From Pseudomonas tensinigenes (lineage in GTDB: Bacteria; Pseudomonadota; Gammaproteobacteria; Pseudomonadales; Pseudomonadaceae): 64,000 bases of DNA. Made by a program: the position numbers and the translations under genes. The notes under the pieces were generated by a model. That model saw only the letters and a list, made by a program, of their open reading frames with translations. It was not told where the DNA came from and did not search any database. Positions 52,232-60,963 of the stretch are shown here, in pieces. The stretch is taken from contig NZ_CP077089.1 of the NCBI RefSeq assembly GCF_014268445.2, positions 1,295,501-1,359,500 on the forward strand. Direction: 5' to 3'. The number at the start of each line of letters is the position of its first letter. Within the stretch, counting starts at the first letter, position 1.

Positions 52232-53200
52232 TCAGTTAGCGACGCGCGCGCCGGCGAGGCTGCCGCTCAGTTCGTAGGCGGCCAATTCCGCCTGGTGCGC
52301 CGCCAGAATCTCCGGCAACGACCCACGCAGATACTCGACCCACGTCTTGATCTTCGCATCCAGATATTGCCGCGACGGGTAGATCGCATACAGGTTCAGC
52401 TCTTGCGAGCGGTAGTTCGGCATGACCCGCACCAGTGTGCCGTTACGCAAACCTTCGATCGCCGCATACACCGGCAGCACGCCCACGCCCATGCCGCTGG
52501 TGATCGCGGTTTTCATCGCGTCGGCGGAGTTCACCAGAAACGGCGAACTGTTGATGGTGACCATTTCCTGGCCTTCCGGGCCGTCGAAGGCCCACTTCTC
52601 CAACGGAATCACCGGGCTGACCAGGCGCAGGCAGGCGTGGTTGAGCAGGTCGCTGGGCTTTTGCGCGGCGCCGTTGGCTTTCACGTAGGCCGGCGAGGCG
52701 CAGACGATGCTGTAGGTGATGCCCAGCCGTTGCGAGACGAAACCCGAATCCGGCAGTTCGCTGGCGAGCACGATGGACACGTCGTAGCCCTCGTCGAGCA
52801 GGTCTGGCACGCGGTTGGCCAGGGTCAGGTCGAAGGTCACGTCGGGGTGGGTCTTGCGGTAGCGGGCGATGGCGTCGATGACGAAGTGCTGGCCGATGCC
52901 GGTCATGGTGTGCACTTTCAATTGCCCGGCCGGGCGCGCGTGGGCGTCGCTGGCTTCGGCTTCGGCTTCTTCGACGTAGGCCAGAATCTGTTCGCAGCGC
53001 AGCAGGTAGCGTTTGCCCGCTTCGGTGAGGGCGATGCGCCGCGTGGTGCGGTTGAGCAAGCGGGTTTGCAGGTGGGCTTCCAGGTTGGAGACCGCGCGCG
53101 ATACGTTGGCGGTGGTGGTGTCGAGTTGCACGGCGGCGGCGGTGAAGCTGCCGGCTTCGGCCACGCAACTGAAGGCGCGCATGTTTTGCAAAGTGTCCAT
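52232..53200 (-). CDS. LysR-family regulator divergent from the efflux operon
   Basis: A 322-residue LysR protein with an N-terminal helix-turn-helix (FTAAAVQLDTTTANVSRAVSNLEAHLQTRLLNRTTR, about 19-54) and an effector domain. It belongs to the CrgA/AaeR-like subgroup by overall pattern (YLLRCEQILAYVEEAEAEA). It is divergent from the NodT-FUSC-DUF1656-HlyD operon with 275 bp between, so it is the probable regulator of that aromatic-acid-type efflux system. A REP pair sits in the gap. Confidence 0.86.
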   Translation of the reverse strand: MDTLQNMRAFSCVAEAGSFTAAAVQLDTTTANVSRAVSNLEAHLQTRLLNRTTRRIALTEAGKRYLLRCEQILAYVEEAEAEASDAHARPAGQLKVHTMTGIGQHFVIDAIARYRKTHPDVTFDLTLANRVPDLLDEGYDVSIVLASELPDSGFVSQRLGITYSIVCASPAYVKANGAAQKPSDLLNHACLRLVSPVIPLEKWAFDGPEGQEMVTINSSPFLVNSADAMKTAITSGMGVGVLPVYAAIEGLRNGTLVRVMPNYRSQELNLYAIYPSRQYLDAKIKTWVEYLRGSLPEILAAHQAELAAYELSGSLAGARVAN

Positions 53201-53347
53201 GGGGTGCTCTCAAGGGAGATGGCAAATTGTGACACGAAGTTTCCGGGGCGAGACCCCCGACTTAGGGATTATCTCGTTAACCGTAACAAAGATTCACAGA
53301 AATCCCAGCTTATCGCCGTACAGGGCCTTCCATAGAATTGCGCCGAT

Positions 53348-53440
53348 CCCTGTAGGAGCTGCCGCAGGCTGCGATCTTTTGATTTTGTTTTAAGGGAATC
53401 AAGATCAAAGGATCGCAGCCTGCGGCAGTTCCTGCACGGG
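53348..53440. repeat. REP palindrome pair, type 1, in the divergent promoter region
   Basis: Arms CCCTGTAGGAGCTGCCGCAG, continuing, and a complement with two changes (GGATC for AGATC, GTTCCTGCACGGG end), ending 35 bp before the efflux gene start. The operon's promoter must therefore lie in the last bases before the start or upstream of the hairpin. Confidence 0.88.
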
Positions 53441-53475
53441 TCCTCGATCTACCCCTCTCTCAGGAATTCGCAGCT

Positions 53476-54975
53476 GTGCCGCGTCGCATCAACAGAGCGC
53501 TTTTGCCGCTCAGTGTTCTGGCTTTTACCCTGGGTCTTGGCGGCTGCATCTCAACGGACGGAATTGCTCCACAGGGCAAGGCGCTGGAGGCCAATTCACT
53601 GGCCACCGACGACGCCATCGCCCACGCCGCCCGTGACGCCAATTGGCCCACCGCGCAATGGTGGCAAGCCTACGGCGACCCACAACTCAATCGCTGGATC
53701 GACCTCGCCGTGCAGGGCAGCCCGAGCATGGCCATGGCCGCCGCACGAGTCCGCCAAGCCAAAGCCATGGCCGGCGTCGCCGAGGCGGCTGAGTCGTTGC
53801 AGATCAATGGCGAGTCGACCCTCAAACGCCACAACTGGCCGACCGATCAGTTCTATGGCCCTGGCGAGCTGGCCAACACCACCACCTGGGACAACAACGC
53901 TGCGCTGGGTTTCAGCTACGCCCTCGACCTCTGGGGCCGTGAAAGCAATGCCAGCGAGCGGGCAGTGGATCTGGCGCACATGAGTGCGGCCGAGGCGCGA
54001 TTGGCGCAGCTCGAATTGCAGAACAACATCGTCCGCGCCTACATCGAACTGTCGCTGCATTACGCCCAGCGCGACATCGTCGGCGCGACGCTCAAACAGC
54101 AACAGCAGATTCTCGATCTGGCGCAGAAGCGTTTGAATGGCGGCATTGGTACGCACTTCGAAGTCAGTCAGGCGGAAACGCCGCTGCCGGAAACCCATCG
54201 GCAAATCGATGCGCTGGATGAGGAAATTGCCCTCAGTCGCAATCAACTTGCAGCGCTGGCGGGGAAAGGGCCGGGGGAGGGCGCGCAGTTGCAGCGTCCG
54301 ACCTTGTCCCTCGGTGCGGCGTTGAAACTGCCGTCGGCATTACCCGCCGAGTTGCTCGGCCAGCGTCCGGATGTGGTCGCCAGTCGCTGGCAAGTCGCGG
54401 CGCAGGCGCGTGGGATTGATGTGGCGCACGCCGGGTTTTATCCCAACGTCGATCTGGTCGGCAGCCTTGGTTACATGGCCACCGGCGGTGGCGCGCTGGA
54501 GTTTTTGACCGGCAAGAAACTCAACTACAACGTCGGCCCGGCGATCTCGCTGCCTATCTTTGACGGTGGCCGACTGCGCGCCGAGTTGGGTGAAGCCTCC
54601 GCCGGTTACGACATCGCTGTCGCGCATTACAACCAGACGCTGGTGAATGCGTTGAAGAACATTTCCGACCAGTTGATCCGCCGCGAGTCGATGGACAAGC
54701 AGCAAGGTTTTGCCGCCGAGTCGGTCGCCACGGCGCAGAAGACTTACGACATCGCGATGATCGCCTATCAACGCGGCCTCACCGATTACCTCAACGTGCT
54801 CAATGCGCAGACGTTGCTGTTCAAGCAGCAGCAAGTGCAGCAGCAGGTGCAGGCGGCACGGTTGAGTGCGCATGCCGAGTTGGTGACTGCGCTGGGCGGT
54901 GGCCTCGGTGCCGGCAACGACGTGCCGACTGCCGAGAAAACCCAGGCCCCGAAAACCCCGGTTCTCCTGCGTTGA
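53476..54975 (+). CDS. NodT-family outer-membrane efflux lipoprotein
   Basis: A 499-residue outer-membrane channel of the TolC superfamily. The signal peptide ends in the lipobox LGLGGC, with the lipidated Cys at about residue 24. Two OEP repeats follow: WWQAYGDPQLNRWIDLAV starts the first, and LGQRPDVVASRWQVAAQARGIDVAHAGFYPNVDL starts the second. The GTG start at 53476 follows AGGA by 10 nt. It is the first gene of an operon with FUSC, DUF1656 and HlyD genes and provides the outer-membrane duct. Confidence 0.9.
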   Translation: MPRRINRALLPLSVLAFTLGLGGCISTDGIAPQGKALEANSLATDDAIAHAARDANWPTAQWWQAYGDPQLNRWIDLAVQGSPSMAMAAARVRQAKAMAGVAEAAESLQINGESTLKRHNWPTDQFYGPGELANTTTWDNNAALGFSYALDLWGRESNASERAVDLAHMSAAEARLAQLELQNNIVRAYIELSLHYAQRDIVGATLKQQQQILDLAQKRLNGGIGTHFEVSQAETPLPETHRQIDALDEEIALSRNQLAALAGKGPGEGAQLQRPTLSLGAALKLPSALPAELLGQRPDVVASRWQVAAQARGIDVAHAGFYPNVDLVGSLGYMATGGGALEFLTGKKLNYNVGPAISLPIFDGGRLRAELGEASAGYDIAVAHYNQTLVNALKNISDQLIRRESMDKQQGFAAESVATAQKTYDIAMIAYQRGLTDYLNVLNAQTLLFKQQQVQQQVQAARLSAHAELVTALGGGLGAGNDVPTAEKTQAPKTPVLLR

Positions 54976-54989
54976 ACACACAACCCAAT

Positions 54990-55079
54990 GTGGGAGCGAG
55001 CCTGCTCGCGAAAGCGGTTTATCAGTCGACGTCAACGTTGAATATGAAAACGCATTCGCGAGCAGGCTCGCTCCCACAG
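54990..55079. repeat. REP palindrome pair, type 2, inside the efflux operon
   Basis: Arms TGTGGGAGCGAGCCTGCTCG (from 54990) and its complement (to 55079), 15 bp after the lipoprotein stop and 39 bp before the FUSC start. It is intra-operonic, so it may set the ratio of channel to pump transcripts. Confidence 0.92.
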
Positions 55080-55117
55080 GTTCTGCGACCAGACCGAATC
55101 TCTTTGAGCACAATTAA

Positions 55118-57310
55118 ATGACCCCCTTGCCCGCACCTCTGCGCTGGCTCTACTCCCTGGAATGGCGCCGTGGTTTTTTCGACTGGGCGCGCAGCGATGG
55201 CGTGACCTGGGTCTACATCTTCAAGGTGCTGATCGCGGCATTCCTCACCCTGTGGCTGGCCATGCGCCTGGAATTGCCGCAGCCGCGCACGGCGATGATC
55301 ACCGTGTTCATCGTCATGCAGCCGCAGAGCGGCCAGGTGTTCGCCAAGAGTTTCTATCGCTTCCTCGGCACGCTGGCCGGGTCGGCGATGATGGTCACGC
55401 TGATCGCGTTGTTTGCGCAGAACACCGAACTGTTCCTCGGCTCACTGGCGATTTGGGTCGGCATCTGCTCGGCCGGTGCCGCGCGTTGCCGCAACTTCCG
55501 CGCTTACGGTTTTGTCCTCGCCGGTTACACTGCCGCGATGGTCGGTTTACCGGCATTGGCGCACCCGGACGGCGCATTCATGGCAGCGGTGTGGCGGGTG
55601 CTGGAGATCTCGCTGGGGATTCTCTGCTCGACTCTGGTCAGCGCCGCGATCCTGCCGCAAACCGCCAGCGCCGCCATGCGCAATGCCTTGTATCAGCGCT
55701 TCGGCGTGTTCGCGCTGTTCGTCACCGATGGCCTGCGCGGGCGCAGCAAAGCCGAGTCCTTTGAAGCCAGCAACGTGCGCTTCATTGCCGAAGCTGTAGG
55801 CCTTGAAGGCTTGCGCAGCGTGACCGTATTCGAAGACCCGCACATGCGTCGGCGCAACGGCCGACTGAGCCGTTTGAACAGCGAATTCATGGGCATCACC
55901 ACACGCTTTAACGCCTTGCATCAGTTGCTTGAACGCTTGCGCGGCAATGGCGAAGAACATGTGGTCGCGGCGATCAGACCGGGCTTGCAGGACTTGGCCG
56001 AAGTACTCGACGGCTTCAGTGGCCGCGCCCTGACCACCCCCGATGCCGCGCGCTTGGCGACAGCGCTGGCGAGCTACAAGGAAGGCCTGCCGGCACGCGT
56101 GCGCAGCCTGCGCGCTATCTTCCAGGAAACCGAGCCGAGCGACGCCGAGCAACTGGATTTCCACACCGCTTACGAACTGCTTTATCGCTTCGTTGACGAT
56201 CTGCACAGTTATGCACAGACCCACGCATCCTTGGCCGATCACCGCCACGAACGCGAGCGCTGGGACGAACCGTTCACCCCGCAAACCAACTGGTGGGCCG
56301 CCGCTGCGTCGGGCATTCGCGCTTCGTTCATTCTCATCGTGCTGGGCAGTTATTGGGTCGCTACCGCTTGGCCAAGTGGCGCGACGATGACGTTGATTGC
56401 GGCCGCCACCGTGGGCCTTTCGGCCGCCACGCCGAACCCGAAGCGCATGGCATTCCAAATGGCTTGCGGCACTTTTCTCGGTGCCCTGATCGGCTTCGTC
56501 GAGATGTTTTTCATCTTCCCGTGGATCGACGGTTTCCCGCTGCTGTGCGTGATGCTCGCGCCGGTGATCGTGCTCGGCTCATTCCTGACGTCGCGGCCGC
56601 AATACGCCGGTGTCGGCCTCGGTTTGCTGATCTTTTTCAGCACCGGTTCGGTGCCGGATAACCTGACCATCTACAACCCCTATACCTTCATCAACGACTA
56701 CATCGCCATGGTCATGGGCATGCTCGTTTGCGCCGCCGCCGGGGCAATTATTCTGCCGCCGAACAGTCGCTGGTTGTGGAAGCGTCTGGAGCAGGATCTG
56801 CGTGGGCAAGTGGTTTACGCGATCAGCGGCAAACTCAAAGGCCTCGCCTCGAGTTTCGAGAGCCGCACTCGCGATTTGCTGCATCAGGCTTATGGCCTCG
56901 CCGCTGGTGAACCGAAGGTGCAGAAAAACCTGCTGCGCTGGATGTTCGTGGTGCTGGAAGTTGGCCACGCGATCATCGAGCTGCGCAAGGAGCAGGCGAT
57001 CTTGCCGGTGCACCCGGCCTATGCCGAATCGCAGCCGTGGCGGCAGGCAATCCGCGTGATGGGCCGCGCGCTGGTGCGACTGTTCCTGCAACCGAACTCC
57101 AGCAATCTCGAGCGCGCACTGGTCGCGGTCGATCATGCGATCAGCCGTGTGGCGGCCACCGATGAGCCGTTCGCGCCGCACTTCGATACCTCGGCGTTGC
57201 GTCGGGTGAAGAGCTATCTGCACTTCATCCGTACCTCGTTGCTCGACCCGCAATCACCACTCGCTGCCTACGCCATCGCCAAGCCCGAAGGACTTGCCCA
57301 TGCCTCGTGA
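55118..57310 (+). CDS. FUSC/AaeB-type inner-membrane efflux protein
   Basis: A 730-residue protein with two blocks of transmembrane helices (about 25-190 and 395-550), each followed by a cytoplasmic domain, as in AaeB and related aromatic-acid exporters. Typical stretches are QPRTAMITVFIVMQPQSGQVFAKS and WPSGATMTLIAAATVGLSAATPNPKRMAFQMACG. With the downstream HlyD-like adaptor and the NodT channel it would span both membranes. The 3' end overlaps the DUF1656 gene by 11 bp. Confidence 0.9.
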   Translation: MTPLPAPLRWLYSLEWRRGFFDWARSDGVTWVYIFKVLIAAFLTLWLAMRLELPQPRTAMITVFIVMQPQSGQVFAKSFYRFLGTLAGSAMMVTLIALFAQNTELFLGSLAIWVGICSAGAARCRNFRAYGFVLAGYTAAMVGLPALAHPDGAFMAAVWRVLEISLGILCSTLVSAAILPQTASAAMRNALYQRFGVFALFVTDGLRGRSKAESFEASNVRFIAEAVGLEGLRSVTVFEDPHMRRRNGRLSRLNSEFMGITTRFNALHQLLERLRGNGEEHVVAAIRPGLQDLAEVLDGFSGRALTTPDAARLATALASYKEGLPARVRSLRAIFQETEPSDAEQLDFHTAYELLYRFVDDLHSYAQTHASLADHRHERERWDEPFTPQTNWWAAAASGIRASFILIVLGSYWVATAWPSGATMTLIAAATVGLSAATPNPKRMAFQMACGTFLGALIGFVEMFFIFPWIDGFPLLCVMLAPVIVLGSFLTSRPQYAGVGLGLLIFFSTGSVPDNLTIYNPYTFINDYIAMVMGMLVCAAAGAIILPPNSRWLWKRLEQDLRGQVVYAISGKLKGLASSFESRTRDLLHQAYGLAAGEPKVQKNLLRWMFVVLEVGHAIIELRKEQAILPVHPAYAESQPWRQAIRVMGRALVRLFLQPNSSNLERALVAVDHAISRVAATDEPFAPHFDTSALRRVKSYLHFIRTSLLDPQSPLAAYAIAKPEGLAHAS

Positions 57311-57500
57311 AATCGCCTTCCACGGCGTGTACATGCCGACCATGACCCTGATGTTTTTCATCGCTGCGGCACTGGCCTGGGCGGTGGACCGGTTCTTGTC
57401 CGGGTTCGACCTGTACCGCTTTTTCTGGCACCCGGCGCTGCTGCGCCTGAGTCTGTTTACCTGTCTGTTCGGCGCCATGGCGCTGACTGTCTACCGTTGA
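57300..57500 (+). CDS. DUF1656 small membrane protein
   Basis: A 66-residue inner-membrane protein with two helices (YMPTMTLMFFIAAALAWAVDRF and RLSLFTCLFGAMALTVYR). DUF1656 proteins (YdhI/AaeX type) always accompany AaeA/AaeB-type exporters. The start MPREIAFHG at 57300 follows AAGGA by 8 nt and overlaps the FUSC gene. The adaptor gene begins 10 bp later. Confidence 0.9.
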   Translation: MPREIAFHGVYMPTMTLMFFIAAALAWAVDRFLSGFDLYRFFWHPALLRLSLFTCLFGAMALTVYR

Positions 57501-57510
57501 GAACGATCTG

Positions 57511-58368
57511 ATGAAAAAGTTTTTCAGCCTGCTCGCGACCCTGCTGGTGCTGGCCCTGGCGTTGTGGATCGGCCGCACGTTGTGGGAGCACTACATGAAT
57601 ACGCCGTGGACCCGCGATGGCCGGGTGCGCGCCGACATTATCAACGTTGCCGCCGATGTTACCGGTGAAGTGATCGACGTGCCGGTGCGTGACAACCAAC
57701 TGGTCAAGAAAGGCGATTTGCTCATGCAGATCGACCCCGAGCACTACCGCATCGCAGTGAAACAGGCGCAGTCGCTGGTTGCCTCGCGCAAGTCGACCTG
57801 GGAGATGCGCAAGGTCAACGCCCATCGCCGCGCCGATCTGGACAACCTGGTGATCTCCAAGGAAAACCGCGACGACGCCAGCAACATCGCCGACGCCGCA
57901 CTGGCCGATTATCAACATGCGCAAGCGCAACTGGAAGCGGCCGAACTCAACCTGAAACGCACCGAAGTGCGTGCGGCCGTCGACGGCTACGTGACCAACC
58001 TCAACGTGCATCGCGGTGATTACGCGCGTATCGGCGAGGCGAAAATGGCCGTGGTCGACATGAATTCGTTCTGGGTTTACGGCTTCTTCGAGGAGACCAA
58101 ACTGCCTCACGTGAAAGTCGGTGACAAAGCCGACATGCAGTTGATGAGCGGCGAAGTCTTGAAGGGCCACGTGGAGAGCATCTCGCGCGGCATTTATGAC
58201 CGCGACAACCCGGAAAGCCGCGAGCTGATCGCCGATGTGAACCCGACGTTCAACTGGGTGCGGTTGGCCCAGCGGGTGCCGGTGCGGATTCACATTGATG
58301 AAGTGCCGGAGGGCGTGCTGCTGGCGGCGGGGATTACTTGCACGGTAGTTGTTGATGGTTTGAACTAA
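57511..58368 (+). CDS. HlyD-family periplasmic adaptor (AaeA-like)
   Basis: A 285-residue membrane-fusion protein. An N-terminal membrane anchor (FFSLLATLLVLALALWIGRTLW) precedes biotinyl-lipoyl halves (RADIINVAADVTGEVIDVPVRDNQLVKKGDLLMQID and RTEVRAAVDGYVTNLNVHRGDY) around a helical hairpin, then a beta-barrel domain. It links the FUSC pump to the outer-membrane channel. It is the last gene of the operon and is followed by a hairpin. Confidence 0.92.
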   Translation: MKKFFSLLATLLVLALALWIGRTLWEHYMNTPWTRDGRVRADIINVAADVTGEVIDVPVRDNQLVKKGDLLMQIDPEHYRIAVKQAQSLVASRKSTWEMRKVNAHRRADLDNLVISKENRDDASNIADAALADYQHAQAQLEAAELNLKRTEVRAAVDGYVTNLNVHRGDYARIGEAKMAVVDMNSFWVYGFFEETKLPHVKVGDKADMQLMSGEVLKGHVESISRGIYDRDNPESRELIADVNPTFNWVRLAQRVPVRIHIDEVPEGVLLAAGITCTVVVDGLN

Positions 58369-58374
58369 TAGCAA

Positions 58375-58415
58375 GCATGTCGCGAGAGGTAAGTACTTTC
58401 GCGACTTGTGCTTTT
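58375..58415 (+). terminator. Hairpin terminator after the efflux operon
   Basis: AGCA-TGTCGCGA pairs with TTCGCGAC-TTG-TGCT, followed by TTTT. The gap that follows (58416-58604) is AT-rich with no supported gene. Confidence 0.65.
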
Positions 58416-58604
58416 AGTTGTGCTTGTTAGTGGGTTGTTTGCTGTTTTTTGAATTGTAAGTATCCGTTGTTTTTTGGTTCCTGACTTTATTCCCGTGTTA
58501 GTGTTTTTTCGTCGTCTGGAAAAGGCGCTATCTCGTTAATTTTAATATTGCCGATTGCAATCAGGCATTGGCAGCTATTGCTTTTTAAAAGGAAGTTTTA
58601 AGTT

Positions 58605-59342
58605 ATGGAGCTGATTGATATCAGTATGGATGATTTTGTCAGTCATATAGTCAGCGGGGAACCGGTGACATTGGGCTTTACAATGTTGACCGATGGTACG
58701 CCACCCCCCGTTGGCTCGCGTATGCAGTTTCGGGCCTACAACGGCGCGGCATTTGTGCACGCTTCGATGCCCGCCAGCGGTGCGCAGATGAGCTATTCCG
58801 AAGCGTCAAACTCCGCCACTTTGACCATTACCGAAGATCAACTTGAAGGGTGGAATCCACGGCGCACGCTGACGTTTACAACACCTGCAAACATGAATCC
58901 TTCAGAAGTGCGCGAGATGTTAGGTATTGTTTATTATCAGCCCCGATATGAGGCTGGGTACTTTTCCGTACTCGTTCAGTCGGATGGAGAACAGGCCATT
59001 TCGTCCCGACAGGTATTAGCTGCAAAATGGCAGGACACTGTGACCGGCGGCTGGATATACAGTTACGACGTTATGGTTAAAGCAAATAATCAATCGTTTG
59101 CCCAATGGAAGTTTTCAAGTGCAGGGTTGCCGGTGGGAACGAAAATTCACACCAATCCGTGGCTTGACGTCGTTCATGATGCAAAAGAAGGCATTGTCGA
59201 ACTGGCTACACCACCGGGAGACAGGTATTTGCTGACCCCGGGCCAGGAAGTCGCCATTTCGATCCAGCTCTTATACCCAGCCGCATCGGGACAATCTCCA
59301 GCGTTTGAATCCTTGCCTAATCTGATGGCCTTCCCGCGCTGA
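58605..59342 (+). CDS. Orphan AT-rich protein with a beta-sandwich-like C-terminus
   Basis: A 245-residue protein that I do not recognise. There is no signal peptide. The N-terminal half (VTLGFTMLTDGTPPPVGSRM, ATLTITEDQLEGW) and the C-terminal half (YSYDVMVKANNQSFAQWKFSSAGLP, YLLTPGQEVAISIQLLYPA) both look like small beta-sandwich domains; the second faintly resembles carbohydrate-binding modules. AAGGAAG precedes the ATG. Base composition and codon use are AT-richer than neighbours, and the flanks are a 190-bp AT-rich gap and a hairpin, so this is probably a transferred gene. Nothing in context gives a function. Confidence 0.65.
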   Translation: MELIDISMDDFVSHIVSGEPVTLGFTMLTDGTPPPVGSRMQFRAYNGAAFVHASMPASGAQMSYSEASNSATLTITEDQLEGWNPRRTLTFTTPANMNPSEVREMLGIVYYQPRYEAGYFSVLVQSDGEQAISSRQVLAAKWQDTVTGGWIYSYDVMVKANNQSFAQWKFSSAGLPVGTKIHTNPWLDVVHDAKEGIVELATPPGDRYLLTPGQEVAISIQLLYPAASGQSPAFESLPNLMAFPR

Positions 59343-59368
59343 CGCTAAGGGCAACCAGGTAGTGATGG

Positions 59369-59395
59369 TTTGAGCTCGCTGATGGCGAGCTCAAA
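59369..59395. terminator. Hairpin between convergent genes
   Basis: Perfect 11-bp stem TTTGAGCTCGC/GCGAGCTCAAA with a 5-nt loop, 26 bp after the orphan gene stop and 9 bp beyond the convergent SDR stop. T-tracts are short. Confidence 0.65.
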
Positions 59396-59403
59396 TCTCT
59401 GGA

Positions 59404-60228
59404 TCAGAGCTTCCCGCGCAGCCCGAAGCGCTTCATTAACGTCGACTCCAGCAAGCCCTTGGGCAACAACGCCGCCAGCAACGGCAAAGCGCGGCTGCCG
59501 TTGCCGATGCGGATCAAGCGCGGCGGTTTGTTCTGCTGCACAGCCTTCAACAGTTCAGCAGCAAACTCCCTGGCCGGCGTCGGCTTGTCCTGCGACGCCT
59601 TGGCCCGCGCGCGAATGCCCTCACGCAGCGGAAACCACGGCGATTGTTCATTGATCAACTGCTCGGCTTCATGCCCGGCATTTTTGGCAAAACTCGATTG
59701 AATCGCCCCCGGCTGCACTTCCATCACGCGAATACCGAACGGTGCCAGTTCCATACGCAAGGCATCGCTCAACGCATGCACTGCCGCCTTCGATGCGCAA
59801 TAGGCACCAGCGAACGGCGTGACCAAAATCCCGGACACACTGCCGATATTCACCACCAGTCCCTTGGCCCGGCGCAATACAGGAAACAGTGCGCGCGTAA
59901 CGCCGACGATCGAAAACACATTGGTCTCGAACTGCCGTTGCATCGCCGCCACACCGCCATCGAGCAGCGGCCCCATGGCGCCATACCCCGCGTTGTTGAT
60001 CAGCACATCGAGGCCGCCGTGTTGCTGGTTGATCCGCTCACCCAGTTGCTCCAGCGCCGCGCTGTCATTGACATCGAGTTGCACGGCGGTGAACCCGGCT
60101 GACGCCAGCAGCGCCACGTCTTCAGCCTTGCGCGCACTGGCCCAGACTTCGAAGCCGGCGGCTTTGAACGCATCGGCGAGGGCGCGGCCGATGCCGCTGG
60201 AACAACCGGTAATCAACGCAACGGGCAT
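59404..60228 (-). CDS. SDR-family oxidoreductase
   Basis: A 274-residue classical short-chain dehydrogenase. The cofactor loop TGCSSGIGRALADAF is at residues 7-21, NNAGYGAMGPLLDGG follows, and the catalytic Ser and Tyr-x-x-x-Lys are seen in GSVSGILVTPFAGAYCASKAAVHAL. The ATG at 60228 has AGGA 8 nt upstream; an ATG 6 codons earlier is less well placed. The substrate is unknown. Confidence 0.88.
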   Translation of the reverse strand: MPVALITGCSSGIGRALADAFKAAGFEVWASARKAEDVALLASAGFTAVQLDVNDSAALEQLGERINQQHGGLDVLINNAGYGAMGPLLDGGVAAMQRQFETNVFSIVGVTRALFPVLRRAKGLVVNIGSVSGILVTPFAGAYCASKAAVHALSDALRMELAPFGIRVMEVQPGAIQSSFAKNAGHEAEQLINEQSPWFPLREGIRARAKASQDKPTPAREFAAELLKAVQQNKPPRLIRIGNGSRALPLLAALLPKGLLESTLMKRFGLRGKL

Positions 60229-60264
60229 GGCGCATTCCTTGTGCAAATAGAGTGGGGAAGGGGA

Positions 60265-60729
60265 TCAGTCGGAGAAACTACCCTGCAAGCGCTCGGCGCG
60301 AAATTCCAAGGTTTGCGGGCGATAACCGGGGCGCAGCGGTGGCATCGGCAGACAGTCTTCCCATTCGCCGCCGGCTTGCAGTTCGCCGGGGCCGCGATAG
60401 CGCGGGGCAGTGTATTGGTTGTCGGCCAGATTGACTGTGTCGCCCGGCGCATAGGCTGCGATGCGCCAGCGCAGTTCGGTCAGGGGCACGTCGTTGGCGT
60501 TTTTCATTTTCAGTTGCAGCGGACGATCAGCCGGGCATTGTTCCGGGGCGTAAGCGATACGCATCTCAAGACGCGCCAGTTGCTTGACCTCGCGGTTGTC
60601 CAGCCACACCACCCACATGGCCACAAAACCCAGGCCAATCGCCGCCGCCACCGAGACCGGCAAGGCCTTGGCCGGGTAGCGCAACAGCAGGATCAACCAG
60701 GTGATGACCAGCAGAATGCCGATGAACAT
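60265..60729 (-). CDS. Small inner-membrane protein of unknown function
   Basis: A 154-residue protein with two N-terminal membrane helices (MFIGILLVITWLILLLRY and ALPVSVAAAIGLGFVAMWVVWL) followed by a roughly 100-residue periplasmic beta-type domain (LEMRIAYAPEQCPADRPLQLKMKN, WRIAAYAPGDTVNLA). Homologues in Pseudomonas are loosely called multidrug transporter, without support visible here. The ATG at 60729 has GAGG 8 nt upstream; the ATG at 60759 is alternative. It is 36 bp upstream of the SDR gene, so the two may be co-transcribed. Confidence 0.78.
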   Translation of the reverse strand: MFIGILLVITWLILLLRYPAKALPVSVAAAIGLGFVAMWVVWLDNREVKQLARLEMRIAYAPEQCPADRPLQLKMKNANDVPLTELRWRIAAYAPGDTVNLADNQYTAPRYRGPGELQAGGEWEDCLPMPPLRPGYRPQTLEFRAERLQGSFSD

Positions 60730-60801
60730 GTCCACAACCTCGACGAGAGAGAGGGTCATCCTACCTAAGCGTAGGTGAGGTTGGCGATGGGCAGGGCAAA
60801 G

Positions 60802-60884
60802 TCAAAAGATCGCAGCCTGCGGCAGCTCCTACAGTTGGAACGCGTTTGTCCTGTAGGAGCTGCCGCAGGCTGCGATCTTCTGAT
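60802..60884. repeat. REP palindrome pair, type 1
   Basis: Arms TCAAAAGATCGCAGCCTGCG, continuing (60802-60833), and complement (60852-60884), between the algA terminator and the small membrane protein gene. Confidence 0.9.
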
Positions 60885-60893
60885 TCTAAAAAA

Positions 60894-60950
60894 AAGCCCC
60901 CACCCAACCCGCTGCGGATAGGGGACGCAGCGGGCTGGACGAGGGCTTCT
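60894..60950 (-). terminator. Terminator of the alginate operon
   Basis: On the minus strand the stem CCCGCTGCG/CGCAGCGGG is extended by outer AGCCC/GGGCT pairs and followed by a run of T (60885-60894 read in reverse). It lies 14 bp past the algA stop. Confidence 0.88.
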
Positions 60951-60963
60951 TATTGCAGATCGA

